This document shows, one piece after another, positions 35,670 through 44,767 of a DNA stretch of 64,000 bases. The translations under genes and the position numbers were made by a program. The notes beneath the pieces were generated by a model. That model had not been told where the DNA came from. It ran no database searches and was given only the letters and a program-made list of their open reading frames with translations. Numbering within the stretch: position 1 is the stretch's first letter; each line of letters opens with the position of its first letter. Origin of the DNA: Polaribacter sp. MED152 (GTDB lineage Bacteria; Bacteroidota; Bacteroidia; Flavobacteriales; Flavobacteriaceae); the NCBI RefSeq assembly GCF_000152945.2, contig NC_020830.1:2800501-2864500 (forward strand), read 5' to 3'.

Positions 35670-36644
35670 ATGAAAAAAAATATTGCCATTATTATGGGTG
35701 GTTATTCATCTGAAGCAGATATTTCCATAAAAAGCGGAAACGTAGTATTTCAAAATTTAGATACAAATAAATACAATGTTTTTAGAGTACATATTTTAAA
35801 GGATAAATGGGTAGTTTTAGATGAATCTAATGCAGAATACCAAATTAATAAAGATGATTTTTCTTGCGTTATAAATCAGAATCACATAAAATTTGATTGT
35901 GTGTTTAATGCAATACATGGTAATCCTGGAGAAAATGGAATGATTTTAAGCTACTTAGAATTGCTTAATATTCCTCATACATCAGCTCCTTTTTATCAAA
36001 TGGCACTCACGTTTAACAAAAGAGACACCTTAAGTGTTGTAAAAGAATATGGTATTAAAACTGCAAAATCTATCTATTTAAATAAGGGTGATGTTATTAA
36101 TACTAAAGAAATAAAAGAGAAAGTAGGCTTACCTTGTTTTATAAAACCTAACAATGCAGGTTCTAGTTATGGTATATCTAAAGCATATTCAGAAGAAGAG
36201 ATTTTTCATGGAATTTTAAAGGCGTATAATGAGGATTCAGCTATTTTAATTGAATCTTTTTTAGAGGGTACAGAGGTTTCTGTAGGTGTTATTGAGTATG
36301 AAAATGAAATAAAAGTTTTACCGATTACTGAAATAGTTTCTGAAAATGATTTCTTTGATTATGAAGCTAAATATGAAGGTAAATCGCAAGAAATTACACC
36401 TGCAAGAATTACAGAACAACAACAAAAAAGGGTAGAAGAGGTAGCCCAAAATGTGTATAAATGTTTAAATATGTCTGGCTTTTCTAGAGCAGAATATATC
36501 TTTGTTAATAATGAGCCATATTTCTTAGAAATAAATACAGTGCCAGGTTTAACCGAAGAAAGTATATTGCCTCAACAAGCTAAAGAGGCTGGCATTTCTT
36601 TAGCACAACTTTTTGATAACGCTATTCAAATGGCATTAAATTAA
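35670..36644 (+). CDS. ddl: D-alanine--D-alanine ligase
   Basis: About 324 residues from the ATG at 35670 (a TTG lies one codon before). An ATP-grasp ligase: IMGGYSSEADISIKSG at the N-terminus, FNAIHGNPGENG, PCFIKPNNAGSSYGIS, and EINTVPGLTEESILP with the Mg-binding Glu/Asn near the C-terminus. It makes the dipeptide that ends peptidoglycan stems, in the cytoplasm. coaD follows after four bases. Confidence 0.96.
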   Translation: MKKNIAIIMGGYSSEADISIKSGNVVFQNLDTNKYNVFRVHILKDKWVVLDESNAEYQINKDDFSCVINQNHIKFDCVFNAIHGNPGENGMILSYLELLNIPHTSAPFYQMALTFNKRDTLSVVKEYGIKTAKSIYLNKGDVINTKEIKEKVGLPCFIKPNNAGSSYGISKAYSEEEIFHGILKAYNEDSAILIESFLEGTEVSVGVIEYENEIKVLPITEIVSENDFFDYEAKYEGKSQEITPARITEQQQKRVEEVAQNVYKCLNMSGFSRAEYIFVNNEPYFLEINTVPGLTEESILPQQAKEAGISLAQLFDNAIQMALN

Positions 36645-36648
36645 AATT

Positions 36649-37107
36649 ATGAAAAAAGCAGTTTTTCCAGGTTCTTTTGATCCTATTACACTTGGCCATT
36701 TTGATATTATTGAAAGAGGTGTAAAACTTTTTGATGAACTAATTATTGCTATTGGTATAAATGCCGATAAAAAATACATGTTCAGTTTAGAAGAGCGTAA
36801 AAGTTTTATTGAAGAGACATTTAAGAACGAACCAAAAATTAAAGTAGTTACCTATCAAGGTTTAACAGTAAACTTTTGTAAAGAACAGAATGCCGAATTT
36901 ATTTTAAGAGGATTAAGAAATCCTGCTGATTTTGAGTTTGAAAAAGCCATAGCACATACTAATAGAAAATTATCGGAAATAGAAACTGTATTCTTACTAA
37001 CTTCTTCAGGTAAGAGTTATATATCATCATCTATTGTGAGAGATGTTATCAGAAATAATGGAGATTATACAGGTTTAGTGCCTGATGCAGTTAGAGTTAA
37101 AAAATAA
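36649..37107 (+). CDS. coaD: phosphopantetheine adenylyltransferase
   Basis: A 152-residue nucleotidyltransferase with the TLGH motif (residues 14-17, GSFDPITLGH) and the C-terminal SSSIVRDVI signature. It catalyses the fourth step of coenzyme A synthesis, adenylating 4'-phosphopantetheine. Four bases after ddl and three before the peptidase, so part of a ddl-coaD-peptidase-lactonase operon. Confidence 0.96.
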   Translation: MKKAVFPGSFDPITLGHFDIIERGVKLFDELIIAIGINADKKYMFSLEERKSFIEETFKNEPKIKVVTYQGLTVNFCKEQNAEFILRGLRNPADFEFEKAIAHTNRKLSEIETVFLLTSSGKSYISSSIVRDVIRNNGDYTGLVPDAVRVKK

Positions 37108-37110
37108 TTT

Positions 37111-38868
37111 ATGAATAAATTTTTATTGAAAACCCTATTGGTTTCTGCCTTTATTTTTATTGTTTCTTGCAATAAATCATCTAAAGAAACTACAGATTTT
37201 ACCACACTTTTCGAAAAATCTAAAGGTACAGAAACACCAGAGTACAAAGATGTAATTGGGTATTATACCAATTTAGCTGATGCTTACGAACAAATTTCAT
37301 TGTTCAGTTTTGGACAAACAGATTCTGGAGAACCATTGCATTTAGTAGTTTATGATAGAAATGGAATTTATAATATTGATGAAATTAAAAGTTCATCAAA
37401 AAATAGAATTTTAATTAATAATGGAATTCATCCTGGAGAATCAGATGGAATTGATGCTTCTATGATTTTGTTAAGAGATATTGTTCAAAACGATTCTTTA
37501 CAGAAAAAGTATCAAAATTCTATCATTTGTGTTATCCCTGTTTATAATGTAGGTGGTTCTTTAAATAGAAATTCGCACACTAGAGCCAATCAAAATGGAC
37601 CATTAGAATATGGTTTTAGAGGAAATGCTAGAAACTACGATTTAAATCGCGATTTTATTAAACAAGACACAAAAAATGCTGCAGCTTTCGCCGAGATTTT
37701 TCATACGGTAAATCCAGATGTTTTTATAGATAATCATGTTAGTAATGGTGCAGACTATCAATATGCAATTACGCATCTCTTTACGCAGCATAATAAATTA
37801 GGGGGTAGTTTAGGTTCTTTTTTACAGAATAAAATGAGGCCTGGTTTAGAACAATCACTGGCACAAAAAGATATTATCATAACACCATATGTAAATGTTT
37901 GGGGCAATACTCCAGAAGTAGGTTTTTCTCAATTTTTTGATTCACCTAGATATTCTACAGGTTATACAACCCTGTTTAATACTTTAGGATTAATGGTAGA
38001 AACACACATGCTTAAACCTTATAAAATTAGAGTGGAGCAAACGTATGAATTACTATTTTCTGCTTTTGATTTTACGGAAGAGAATTCAGCTAAAATTAAG
38101 GAATTAAGAGCAAAAGCAACTGAAGAAATTTTAGCAAAGAAAAGTTATCCTATTCAATATGCTGTAGATAGAGAAAAATACAGAACTTTAAAGTTTAAAG
38201 GATATGAAGGTAGTTATATAGAAAGTAAAGTTACCAATGGTAAAAGATTGTTTTATGACAAAAACAAGCCATTTGAAAAAGACACTAAGTATTTTGATGA
38301 ATTTAAAGTAACCAAAGAAATAGAAATTCCTGTTGCTTATATTTTACCTAAAGGATGGCATGACATTGTTGCTAGACTAGATAATAATTTAATTGAATAT
38401 ACTAGTTTTAGTAAGGACACTACAATTTCAGTAACCGTAAATCATGTAAAAGATTTTAAATCTAGAAATGCGCCTTATGAAGGGCATTATTTGCATTACA
38501 ATACAGAAGTTTTTAGTTCATCAAAAGAAGTTACCTTTAAAAAAGGAGATTTATACATACCAACCAATCAAAATGGAGTGCGTTATTTGCTGGAAACTAT
38601 GGAGGCTGAAGCTACAGATTCATTCTTCAATTGGAATTTCTTTGATACAGTTTTACAAAAAAAAGAGGGCTATTCTGCTTATGTTTTTGAAGATGTTGCA
38701 GAACAAATTTTAAAAGACAATGAGTTTTTGAAAAATGAGTTCGAAAATAAGTTAAAAGAGGATAAGGATTTTGAGAAAAACCCTAGAAAACAGTTGGATT
38801 TTATTTATAAAAATTCTCCTTATTACGAAAAAGCGCATTTAATGTTACCTGTATTCAAAGTTTATTAA
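37111..38868 (+). CDS. M14 family zinc carboxypeptidase, lipoprotein
   Basis: A 585-residue protein with a lipoprotein signal (lipobox IVSC, Cys20). Zinc ligands His107 and Glu110 are in NGIHPGESDG and His209 in IDNHVSNG; substrate-binding NARNYDLNRDF and a likely catalytic Glu297 (VETHMLKP) are present. The C-terminal ~250 residues have no recognisable fold. An envelope peptidase, possibly acting on peptides or cell-wall stems; the substrate is not known. Confidence 0.85.
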   Translation: MNKFLLKTLLVSAFIFIVSCNKSSKETTDFTTLFEKSKGTETPEYKDVIGYYTNLADAYEQISLFSFGQTDSGEPLHLVVYDRNGIYNIDEIKSSSKNRILINNGIHPGESDGIDASMILLRDIVQNDSLQKKYQNSIICVIPVYNVGGSLNRNSHTRANQNGPLEYGFRGNARNYDLNRDFIKQDTKNAAAFAEIFHTVNPDVFIDNHVSNGADYQYAITHLFTQHNKLGGSLGSFLQNKMRPGLEQSLAQKDIIITPYVNVWGNTPEVGFSQFFDSPRYSTGYTTLFNTLGLMVETHMLKPYKIRVEQTYELLFSAFDFTEENSAKIKELRAKATEEILAKKSYPIQYAVDREKYRTLKFKGYEGSYIESKVTNGKRLFYDKNKPFEKDTKYFDEFKVTKEIEIPVAYILPKGWHDIVARLDNNLIEYTSFSKDTTISVTVNHVKDFKSRNAPYEGHYLHYNTEVFSSSKEVTFKKGDLYIPTNQNGVRYLLETMEAEATDSFFNWNFFDTVLQKKEGYSAYVFEDVAEQILKDNEFLKNEFENKLKEDKDFEKNPRKQLDFIYKNSPYYEKAHLMLPVFKVY

Positions 38869-38870
38869 TT

Positions 38871-39974
38871 ATGAAAAAAATAGTGCTGTTCGCTTTAATA
38901 TTAGTTTGTATAAATTGTAAAACTACCAATATAGAATCTTCGGAATTAACCACTTTTTTTGTGGGAACATATACTTCTGGAGAAAGTAAGGGCATTTATA
39001 AATATGCCATCAACAAAGATGGGATTTTACAAAAAATAGGTTTAGCTACAGAAACCAACAATCCATCTTATTTGGCAAAATCTAATGATGGTAAAACCTT
39101 AGTAGCAGTAGATGAAACAGATGATGAAGGTACAGGTTTTGTAAAATCATATCGTATTGAAAACGATTCATTAATTTATTTAAGTACTTCAAAAACAGGT
39201 GGTGCACATCCTTGTTTTGTAACTATAAATTCAGATAATGAAGTTCTTGTAGCGAATTATACAGGAGGTAATATTGCAGCTTATAAAATTGATAATCAAA
39301 ATGGATTAACCAATTTGTTGGCAGTACAACAACATTTTGGTAAAGGAACCACTGCAAGACAAGAAGCACCTCATGCACATTCAGCATATTTTCATCCTTC
39401 TAAGAATGAAATTATTACTGCAGATTTAGGAACCAATGAATTGTGGTTTTCTACCTATAATGATTCCGAAAAATCCTTTGAATTTACAAAACAGGAAAAA
39501 ATTAAAATGGCAGATGGAGCAGGTCCAAGGCATATTGCTTTTCATCCAAGCAAAAATTGGTTTTATACCATAAACGAACTGAACAACAAAGTTTCTTTAA
39601 TTGTAGAAAATGAAAACAAGTATAGTTTAAAAAATACTTTTTCAATATTGCCTGAAGATTTTAAAGGAAATAGCTATGCTGCAGATATTCATATCTCTGC
39701 TGATGGTAAATTTTTGTATGCTTCAAATCGTGGACATAATTCAATTGCTATTTTTGAAATTGATCCTCTAAATGGAAATTTACAAATTCTGGATTTTGAG
39801 AGTACAAAAGGTAATTGGCCTAGAAATTTTGCTCTTTCTCCAGATGGAGATTTTCTTCTTGTAGCCAATGAAAAATCGAGTAATATAGTTTCATTCAAAC
39901 GAAATAAAAAGAATGGTAAATTAAGTTTTATTTCTGAAATTAAAGCACCAAACCCAGTTTGTATTTTGTTTTAA
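38871..39974 (+). CDS. lactonase family beta-propeller lipoprotein (6-phosphogluconolactonase-like)
   Basis: A 367-residue protein with a lipoprotein-like N-terminus (VCINC). Repeated blade motifs (FVGTYTSGESKGIYKY, NPSYLAKSNDGKTLVAV, HAHSAYFHPSKNEI, GPRHIAFHPSKNWFYTINE) match the seven-bladed lactonase family (YbhE/Pgl type). An exported location makes 6-phosphogluconolactone an unlikely substrate; it may act on another sugar lactone. Two bases after the M14 gene; its stop abuts that of the convergent lyase-like gene. Confidence 0.8.
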   Translation: MKKIVLFALILVCINCKTTNIESSELTTFFVGTYTSGESKGIYKYAINKDGILQKIGLATETNNPSYLAKSNDGKTLVAVDETDDEGTGFVKSYRIENDSLIYLSTSKTGGAHPCFVTINSDNEVLVANYTGGNIAAYKIDNQNGLTNLLAVQQHFGKGTTARQEAPHAHSAYFHPSKNEIITADLGTNELWFSTYNDSEKSFEFTKQEKIKMADGAGPRHIAFHPSKNWFYTINELNNKVSLIVENENKYSLKNTFSILPEDFKGNSYAADIHISADGKFLYASNRGHNSIAIFEIDPLNGNLQILDFESTKGNWPRNFALSPDGDFLLVANEKSSNIVSFKRNKKNGKLSFISEIKAPNPVCILF

Positions 39975-41039
39975 TTAATGTACTAAAACATTATTTCTGC
40001 TTACAACTTTACCTTCTTTCTTAAACATAATAAAGTAATTCCCTTTTGGAATTGAAGAAATATCTATTTTGTTAGAAGTATAGTTTTGCTTTTCTAGAAT
40101 TGTTTTTCCTAGAACAGAGTAAATGGTGAATCCATCAAAACTAATATTACTGTTTTCAATAGTTATAAAATTCTCTGAAGGATTTGGGTATATATTGATT
40201 GCATTATTTACTAGATTAACTTTATCTATAGATAGAGGTGAAGTTTCCTCAATACTAAAGTCGGCAAAAAGAACAGCTTCATCTTTTAAATCTTGTGCAT
40301 TATTCAAACTTCTATAAATGCCCCATTTTGGTCTTGCAAATTCAGCTCCTGCTTGCCAATTATCTAAGTTAGAGTTTTGATAGTATAGAATAACAGCATC
40401 AGTTGCTGTATTTTTAATCTCAATTTCGTAGTTGCTATTTGTGCCATAAGTTAAATCAACTGTTATTGATACCCAGTTGCCACGCAACAAATCAAGATCT
40501 GCTGTTTTTATAGTATTTTGGTCGTTGGTACTTGTATATCTTAATTCCAATCGATCTGGAGTGGCTTTCCTTGCAGTTAACGTAAACATAGGGATTGATG
40601 CAAAATCACCTCCAACCGATTTTATTTGATGTAAATGGGTAAAATTAGGCGAAACTTGAAAATCAGAACTAATCTTCATTTTCCATTTATAGATGACACG
40701 TTCTCCTTCTAAGCCTATTAGATTATCAGGACTTTTATCATAAGATTTAATTTCAGTTCGTTGCCTGTCAAAGGTTTTACACCTATCATTATCTTCTGAA
40801 GTATGTGCAAAAAAGCGAAAAACATGCTTGTTTAATTCTGAATCAAAAATTTCATCTATATGTCTTCCAAAGGAGGTATGACCACAATCTGGAACTTCAA
40901 CAACATTGTAATTTGGAGCCATAACTGAGTTAATCAACTCATAAGTATTTCCTGCACCATCTGCATTTAAAACCACTTGAGCTTTAAAATTTGGAGTTGT
41001 AGCAGTAAAAAGAAGTAGTAAAAAAAGGACTCTAAACAT
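39975..41039 (-). CDS. T9SS-secreted polysaccharide lyase-like protein
   Basis: A 354-residue protein with signal peptide (LLLLFTATTPNFKAQ), a jelly-roll-like domain (about 25-265) and a type A T9SS sorting domain (about 285-354, INIYPNPSENFITIEN to the C-terminus). The central strand YKWKMKISSDFQ with FTHLHQIK resembles secreted lyases or lectins of the concanavalin fold, such as glucuronan or heparin lyase families; I cannot assign the family with certainty. It is secreted through the type IX system. Palindromes resembling GntR operators lie 11-36 bp upstream of the ATG. Confidence 0.6.
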   Translation of the reverse strand: MFRVLFLLLLFTATTPNFKAQVVLNADGAGNTYELINSVMAPNYNVVEVPDCGHTSFGRHIDEIFDSELNKHVFRFFAHTSEDNDRCKTFDRQRTEIKSYDKSPDNLIGLEGERVIYKWKMKISSDFQVSPNFTHLHQIKSVGGDFASIPMFTLTARKATPDRLELRYTSTNDQNTIKTADLDLLRGNWVSITVDLTYGTNSNYEIEIKNTATDAVILYYQNSNLDNWQAGAEFARPKWGIYRSLNNAQDLKDEAVLFADFSIEETSPLSIDKVNLVNNAINIYPNPSENFITIENSNISFDGFTIYSVLGKTILEKQNYTSNKIDISSIPKGNYFIMFKKEGKVVSRNNVLVH

Positions 41040-41049
41040 AAATCAATAA

Positions 41050-41075
41050 TTGGTTAACCAATTTGGTTATCCAAA
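41050..41075. promoter_or_regulatory. tandem palindromes, candidate GntR-type operator
   Basis: TTGGTTAACCAA (41050-41061) is a perfect 12-bp palindrome, immediately followed by TTTGGTTATCCAAA (41062-41075), a near-palindrome of the same type. TTGGTnnACCAA is the core recognised by FadR/UxuR-type GntR regulators. It lies 11 bp before the lyase-like gene start, suited to repression. Confidence 0.5.
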
Positions 41076-41259
41076 TATACTAATTTTTAAATAGAAATAA
41101 ATATTAATAGGTTATTGGATTCTAGGATAGTAATGTTCGTAGTTGATAACAAATTTTTGCTAAAAGAATAAATTATTTTAATACATTTAAAGTAAGCACG
41201 GTTTTTAATTTTGAGCTCACAAACTTCATATTGCTTTTAAAACACTACACTATTTAAAA

Positions 41260-41322
41260 AATTATAGTAGTATATATTAAAAAATATACTAGAATATTTA
41301 TAAAAATATACTAGTATATTTT
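41260..41322. repeat. cluster of three AT-rich palindromic units
   Basis: AAAATATACTAGTATATTTT (41303-41322) is a perfect 20-bp palindrome. AAAATATACTAGAATATTTA (41281-41300) differs at two positions, and a third, more diverged unit covers 41260-41279. Spacing is about 21-22 bp, two helical turns, as expected for cooperative protein binding on one face. Confidence 0.5.
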
Positions 41323-41411
41323 AAATTAACCTACTGTGTAATCAACTAAAAGTAGCTTAACTAATTATAATTTTGTTACCTTCTATTAATCAAAAGTTAT
41401 AAGGTTTAAGT

Positions 41412-43073
41412 CTAAAACTTGTATTCGCTTAAAGGTTTTGGAAACTTCTCAGGATTTGCAGCTAGGTGATACCTTGGATCATCAATATTTTCTACAATAA
41501 CATCTTTAAAAATTGGTGAAGCCTTGTATAATAAAACTTTACAATCTTCACTTAAATGTTTTAAAGTAACTTTTTTATTTAGTGCTTGGTATTTTTCTAC
41601 CAGAGCAAATATGGCTTCAATTGCTGAATGATCGGATATTCTAGCTTCAACAAAATCTATTTCTACTTGATCTGGGTCATTTTTTACATCAAATTTTTCA
41701 TTAAAAGCGGAAATACTACCAAAGAATAAAGGACCCCAAATTTCATATATTTTAGTTCCATCTTCTTTAAAACGTTTTCTAGCTCTAATTCTTCTTGCAT
41801 TTTCCCAAGCAAAAACCAAAGCAGAAATAATTACACCTACAAAAACAGCAATCGCTAAATCAAAAATTACGGTTACAGCAGATACTGTAATTAAAACAAA
41901 GGCATCAGATTTAGGAATCTTCTTAATAATTCTAAAACTAGACCAAGCAAAGGTTTCAATAACCATCATAAACATAACACCCACTAAAGCTGCAATTGGC
42001 ACTTGCTCTATTAATTTATCTGTAAATAGTATAAAAGTTAATAATGTAACAGCCATCATTATTCCAGATAATCTTCCTCTACCACCAGCGTTGATGTTAA
42101 TAACGGTTTGGCCAATCATTCCACAACCACCTGTTCCACCAAACAAACCACTTACTATATTTCCTGCTCCTTGAGCTACACATTCTTTATTACCATTTCC
42201 TCTAGTTTCTGTTAATTCATCAACTAAATTCATTGTCATTAGAGATTCAATTAAACCTACAGATGCTGCTAATACAGCAAAAGGTAAGATAAAAGTTAGG
42301 GTGTCTAAATTTAATGGTAAGTTTTGCCATAGTTCTAAATTCGGAGTTGGAAACTCGCCTTTTAATCCTGTTCCTCCACCTTCTATAATGTAAGAACCTA
42401 CTGTAGAAACTTCTAATCCAGAAAAAACAACGATTAGAGTAGTAATTAAAATAGCAGTTAATGATGCTGGAATTTTTTTAGTGATTTTAGGTAATATCCA
42501 AATAATACCCATAGTTAAGGCTACTAAACCAATCATAATATAAAGTTCATTGCCTTGCATAAATGTGCTTGTATATTCTTTTACACCTTCTGCAGAAACA
42601 CTTAAAGATTTGTGTGAAAACATTTTTACTTGCGCCCAAAAAATAACGATAGCTAAACCATTTACAAAGCCCATCATCACTGGATGAGGAATTAATCGTA
42701 CAAATTTTCCTAATTTAAAAACTCCTGCTAGAATTTGAATTACACCCATTAAAATTACACAACCCAAAAGGTAGAAGTAACCCATGTTATCTATTGGCGT
42801 GTCAAAAAGCATTCCTTTCGTATGCCCTTCAGCAATCATAGAAACAAAAATAACAGCAACAGCACCTGCAGCACCAGAGATTAAACCTGGTCTACCACCA
42901 AAAATAGCTGTAATTAAACCTATAATGAATGCTCCAGAAAGTGCTACTAAAGGGTCTATTTGTGCAACAAACGCAAAAGCAACTACTTCAGGAATCATTG
43001 CTAAAGATACTGTGATACCTGCTAAAACATCGTCTTTAACATTTGGGGTAATTTTTTTTATGAATTCTGTCAT
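41412..43073 (-). CDS. SulP family inorganic anion transporter with STAS domain
   Basis: A 553-residue inner-membrane transporter of the SLC26/SulP family. Residues about 15-425 form many helices, starting VKDDVLAGITVSLAMIPEVVAFAF, with a conserved GGTGGCGMIGQTVIN segment. A cytoplasmic STAS domain occupies about 435-553 (IYEIWGPLFFGSISAF). It moves sulfate, bicarbonate or another anion; with no carbonic anhydrase or sulfate genes nearby the substrate is open. Confidence 0.92.
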   Translation of the reverse strand: MTEFIKKITPNVKDDVLAGITVSLAMIPEVVAFAFVAQIDPLVALSGAFIIGLITAIFGGRPGLISGAAGAVAVIFVSMIAEGHTKGMLFDTPIDNMGYFYLLGCVILMGVIQILAGVFKLGKFVRLIPHPVMMGFVNGLAIVIFWAQVKMFSHKSLSVSAEGVKEYTSTFMQGNELYIMIGLVALTMGIIWILPKITKKIPASLTAILITTLIVVFSGLEVSTVGSYIIEGGGTGLKGEFPTPNLELWQNLPLNLDTLTFILPFAVLAASVGLIESLMTMNLVDELTETRGNGNKECVAQGAGNIVSGLFGGTGGCGMIGQTVININAGGRGRLSGIMMAVTLLTFILFTDKLIEQVPIAALVGVMFMMVIETFAWSSFRIIKKIPKSDAFVLITVSAVTVIFDLAIAVFVGVIISALVFAWENARRIRARKRFKEDGTKIYEIWGPLFFGSISAFNEKFDVKNDPDQVEIDFVEARISDHSAIEAIFALVEKYQALNKKVTLKHLSEDCKVLLYKASPIFKDVIVENIDDPRYHLAANPEKFPKPLSEYKF

Positions 43074-43120
43074 AACTTATAGGTTTTTAAAAGTCGGCAA
43101 ATATAGTATGTTTTTTAGAT

Positions 43121-43717
43121 TTAAGCCTGTTTATAAGCATCATAAACCAATTTAATATTGGCATATGTGTTAGAAAGTGTTTTTTTTATTTCTATAGTAT
43201 TTAAGAAAACTACTTTTGTAATGCCTTCTTCTAATTGTGGTGTTAAGGGTGATGCATCATTAGAATGCATTAAAAACCAATGTGTTTCTTTAAGTTTTAG
43301 GCCTTTATGTTTATAAATGTGATAAGTTGTAGCTAATGGTTTTAAGATAGAAAGGTTGGTAATACCACATTCTTCTTCTACTTCTCTAACAGCCGCTAAT
43401 TCTTTAGATTCCCCTTTTTCTATCCATCCTTTGGGTAAATCCCATGTTCCGTTCCTAAAAATAAATAGCACTGATTGCTGATTATTTACAACTAAACCAC
43501 CTGCAGCAGGAATTACTTTTAAATTTTTAGTGAATATTTGCCAATCAAGTTCTAAATTTGCACTGACTAAAATGACGCCAAAAATAGTTTCCTCTTCTAA
43601 TTTAAGAAGTACATCATCAAATTCAAGTTCAGAGAATGAATAAATTGGAAAATTTTTTTCATTTTTTGATGAAGATGTGATAATTATTGGTTTATCATTT
43701 ACAAAAACTTTATACAT
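43121..43717 (-). CDS. NUDIX hydrolase
   Basis: About 198 residues from the ATG at 43717 (MYKVFVNDKP start); longer starts at 43726 or 43738 would meet or overlap pyrE. The Nudix box begins GWIEKGESKELAAVREVEEECG in two pieces around residues 120-140, with the Mg-binding REVEEE. It hydrolyses a nucleoside diphosphate-X compound; the substrate is not evident. Divergent from pyrE with only seven bases between, so their promoters overlap coding DNA. Confidence 0.88.
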   Translation of the reverse strand: MYKVFVNDKPIIITSSSKNEKNFPIYSFSELEFDDVLLKLEEETIFGVILVSANLELDWQIFTKNLKVIPAAGGLVVNNQQSVLFIFRNGTWDLPKGWIEKGESKELAAVREVEEECGITNLSILKPLATTYHIYKHKGLKLKETHWFLMHSNDASPLTPQLEEGITKVVFLNTIEIKKTLSNTYANIKLVYDAYKQA

Positions 43718-43720
43718 TTG
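43713..43720 (+). promoter_or_regulatory. candidate -7 box (TACATTTG) for pyrE
   Basis: TACATTTG fits TAnnTTTG, separated by TGAC from the ATG at 43725. TTGG at 43687-43690 is a distant possible -33 (23-base spacing). A nearly leaderless pyrE transcript would result. Confidence 0.35.
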
Positions 43721-43724
43721 TGAC

Positions 43725-44366
43725 ATGGTTATGAACAAAGATACTTCAAAAAAAACAGCTGAACTTTTATTGCAAATAAAAGCGATTAAACTAAGTCCTA
43801 ACGAACCTTTTCAGTGGGCTTCAGGATGGAAATCACCTATTTATTGTGACAATAGAGTTACCTTATCTTATCCTCCAGTACGTGTTTTTTTAAAGGAGGA
43901 AATTGCTAAAATTGCTGAGTTAGAATATGGTAAACCAGATGTAATTGCTGGGGTTGCAACAGGTGCTATAGCAATTGGGATTTTAGTTGCTCAAGAACTA
44001 GGTGTGCCTTTTGTATATGTTAGGCCAGAACCTAAAAAACATGGTAGAAAAAACCAAATTGAGGGGCATTTAGAAAGTGGTCAGAATGTTGTGGTTATAG
44101 AAGATTTAATAAGTACAGGTAACAGTAGTTTAAATGCAGTTGCAGCATTAAAAGAGGCTGGAGCAGTAGTTAAAGGTATGGTTGCTATATTTTCTTATGG
44201 TTTTGATGTAGCAACAGAAAACTTTAAAGACAAAAACGTAAATTTAAAAACATTAAGTGATTACGAGAATCTTTTAGAGCAAGCATTAGACAGTAATTAT
44301 ATTTCTCAAAAAGAATTAGCAACTCTACAAGAATGGAGAGCTAACCCTAGTGAGTGGAAACAATAA
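43725..44366 (+). CDS. pyrE: orotate phosphoribosyltransferase
   Basis: About 213 residues from the ATG at 43725, matching family starts (xxNKDTSKKTAELLL). FQWASGWKSPIYCDNR, GVATGAIAIG and the PRPP-binding loop NVVVIEDLISTGNSS are intact. It joins orotate to PRPP to form OMP in pyrimidine synthesis. An SRPBCC gene follows 11 bp later. Confidence 0.96.
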   Translation: MVMNKDTSKKTAELLLQIKAIKLSPNEPFQWASGWKSPIYCDNRVTLSYPPVRVFLKEEIAKIAELEYGKPDVIAGVATGAIAIGILVAQELGVPFVYVRPEPKKHGRKNQIEGHLESGQNVVVIEDLISTGNSSLNAVAALKEAGAVVKGMVAIFSYGFDVATENFKDKNVNLKTLSDYENLLEQALDSNYISQKELATLQEWRANPSEWKQ

Positions 44367-44377
44367 AATAAGTAAGC

Positions 44378-44767
44378 ATGAATATACAAGGTACTAGAGT
44401 AGTAGTTGAGAAATCTCAAAAAGAAACATTCGAATTTTTATCTGATTTAAAGAACTTTGAGCAGTTAATGCCAGAATCTATTCAGAAATTTGAAGTAGAT
44501 GGCGATTCATTTATTTTTGGTTTAAAAGGAATGCCAGAAATTAGATTGGTTTTGAAAGAGAAAACTCCTTATTCTAATGTAACTTTAGGAGCTGCAAGTA
44601 GTAAATTAGATTTTCAACTAGTGGCAGATATTCAGCCTGTAGATGAAGATTCATCTGAAGTACAATTAGAATTTCAGGGCAAGTTTAATGCAATGATGGC
44701 AATGATGGTTAAAAAACCATTAACGAGTTTTATTGAAACGCTTACAGATAATTTAGAAACAATTTAA
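44378..44767 (+). CDS. SRPBCC family protein
   Basis: A 129-residue START/Bet v1-fold protein (VVVEKSQKETFEFLSDLKNFEQLMPE at the start in pieces, with MVKKPLTSFIETLTDNLE as the C-terminal helix). The fold makes a hydrophobic cavity; the ligand is unknown. Co-transcribed with pyrE. Its 3' end overlaps birA on the opposite strand by four bases. Confidence 0.8.
   Translation: MNIQGTRVVVEKSQKETFEFLSDLKNFEQLMPESIQKFEVDGDSFIFGLKGMPEIRLVLKEKTPYSNVTLGAASSKLDFQLVADIQPVDEDSSEVQLEFQGKFNAMMAMMVKKPLTSFIETLTDNLETI

Larger units (their letters stand above)
41040..41411. other. 372-bp intergenic region with palindromes, no gene
   Basis: The only stretch over 300 bp without a gene. No convincing reading frame. 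It holds two GntR-like palindromes next to the lyase-like gene (41050-41075) and a cluster of AT-rich palindromes (41260-41322). Otherwise AT-rich spacer. Confidence 0.7.
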
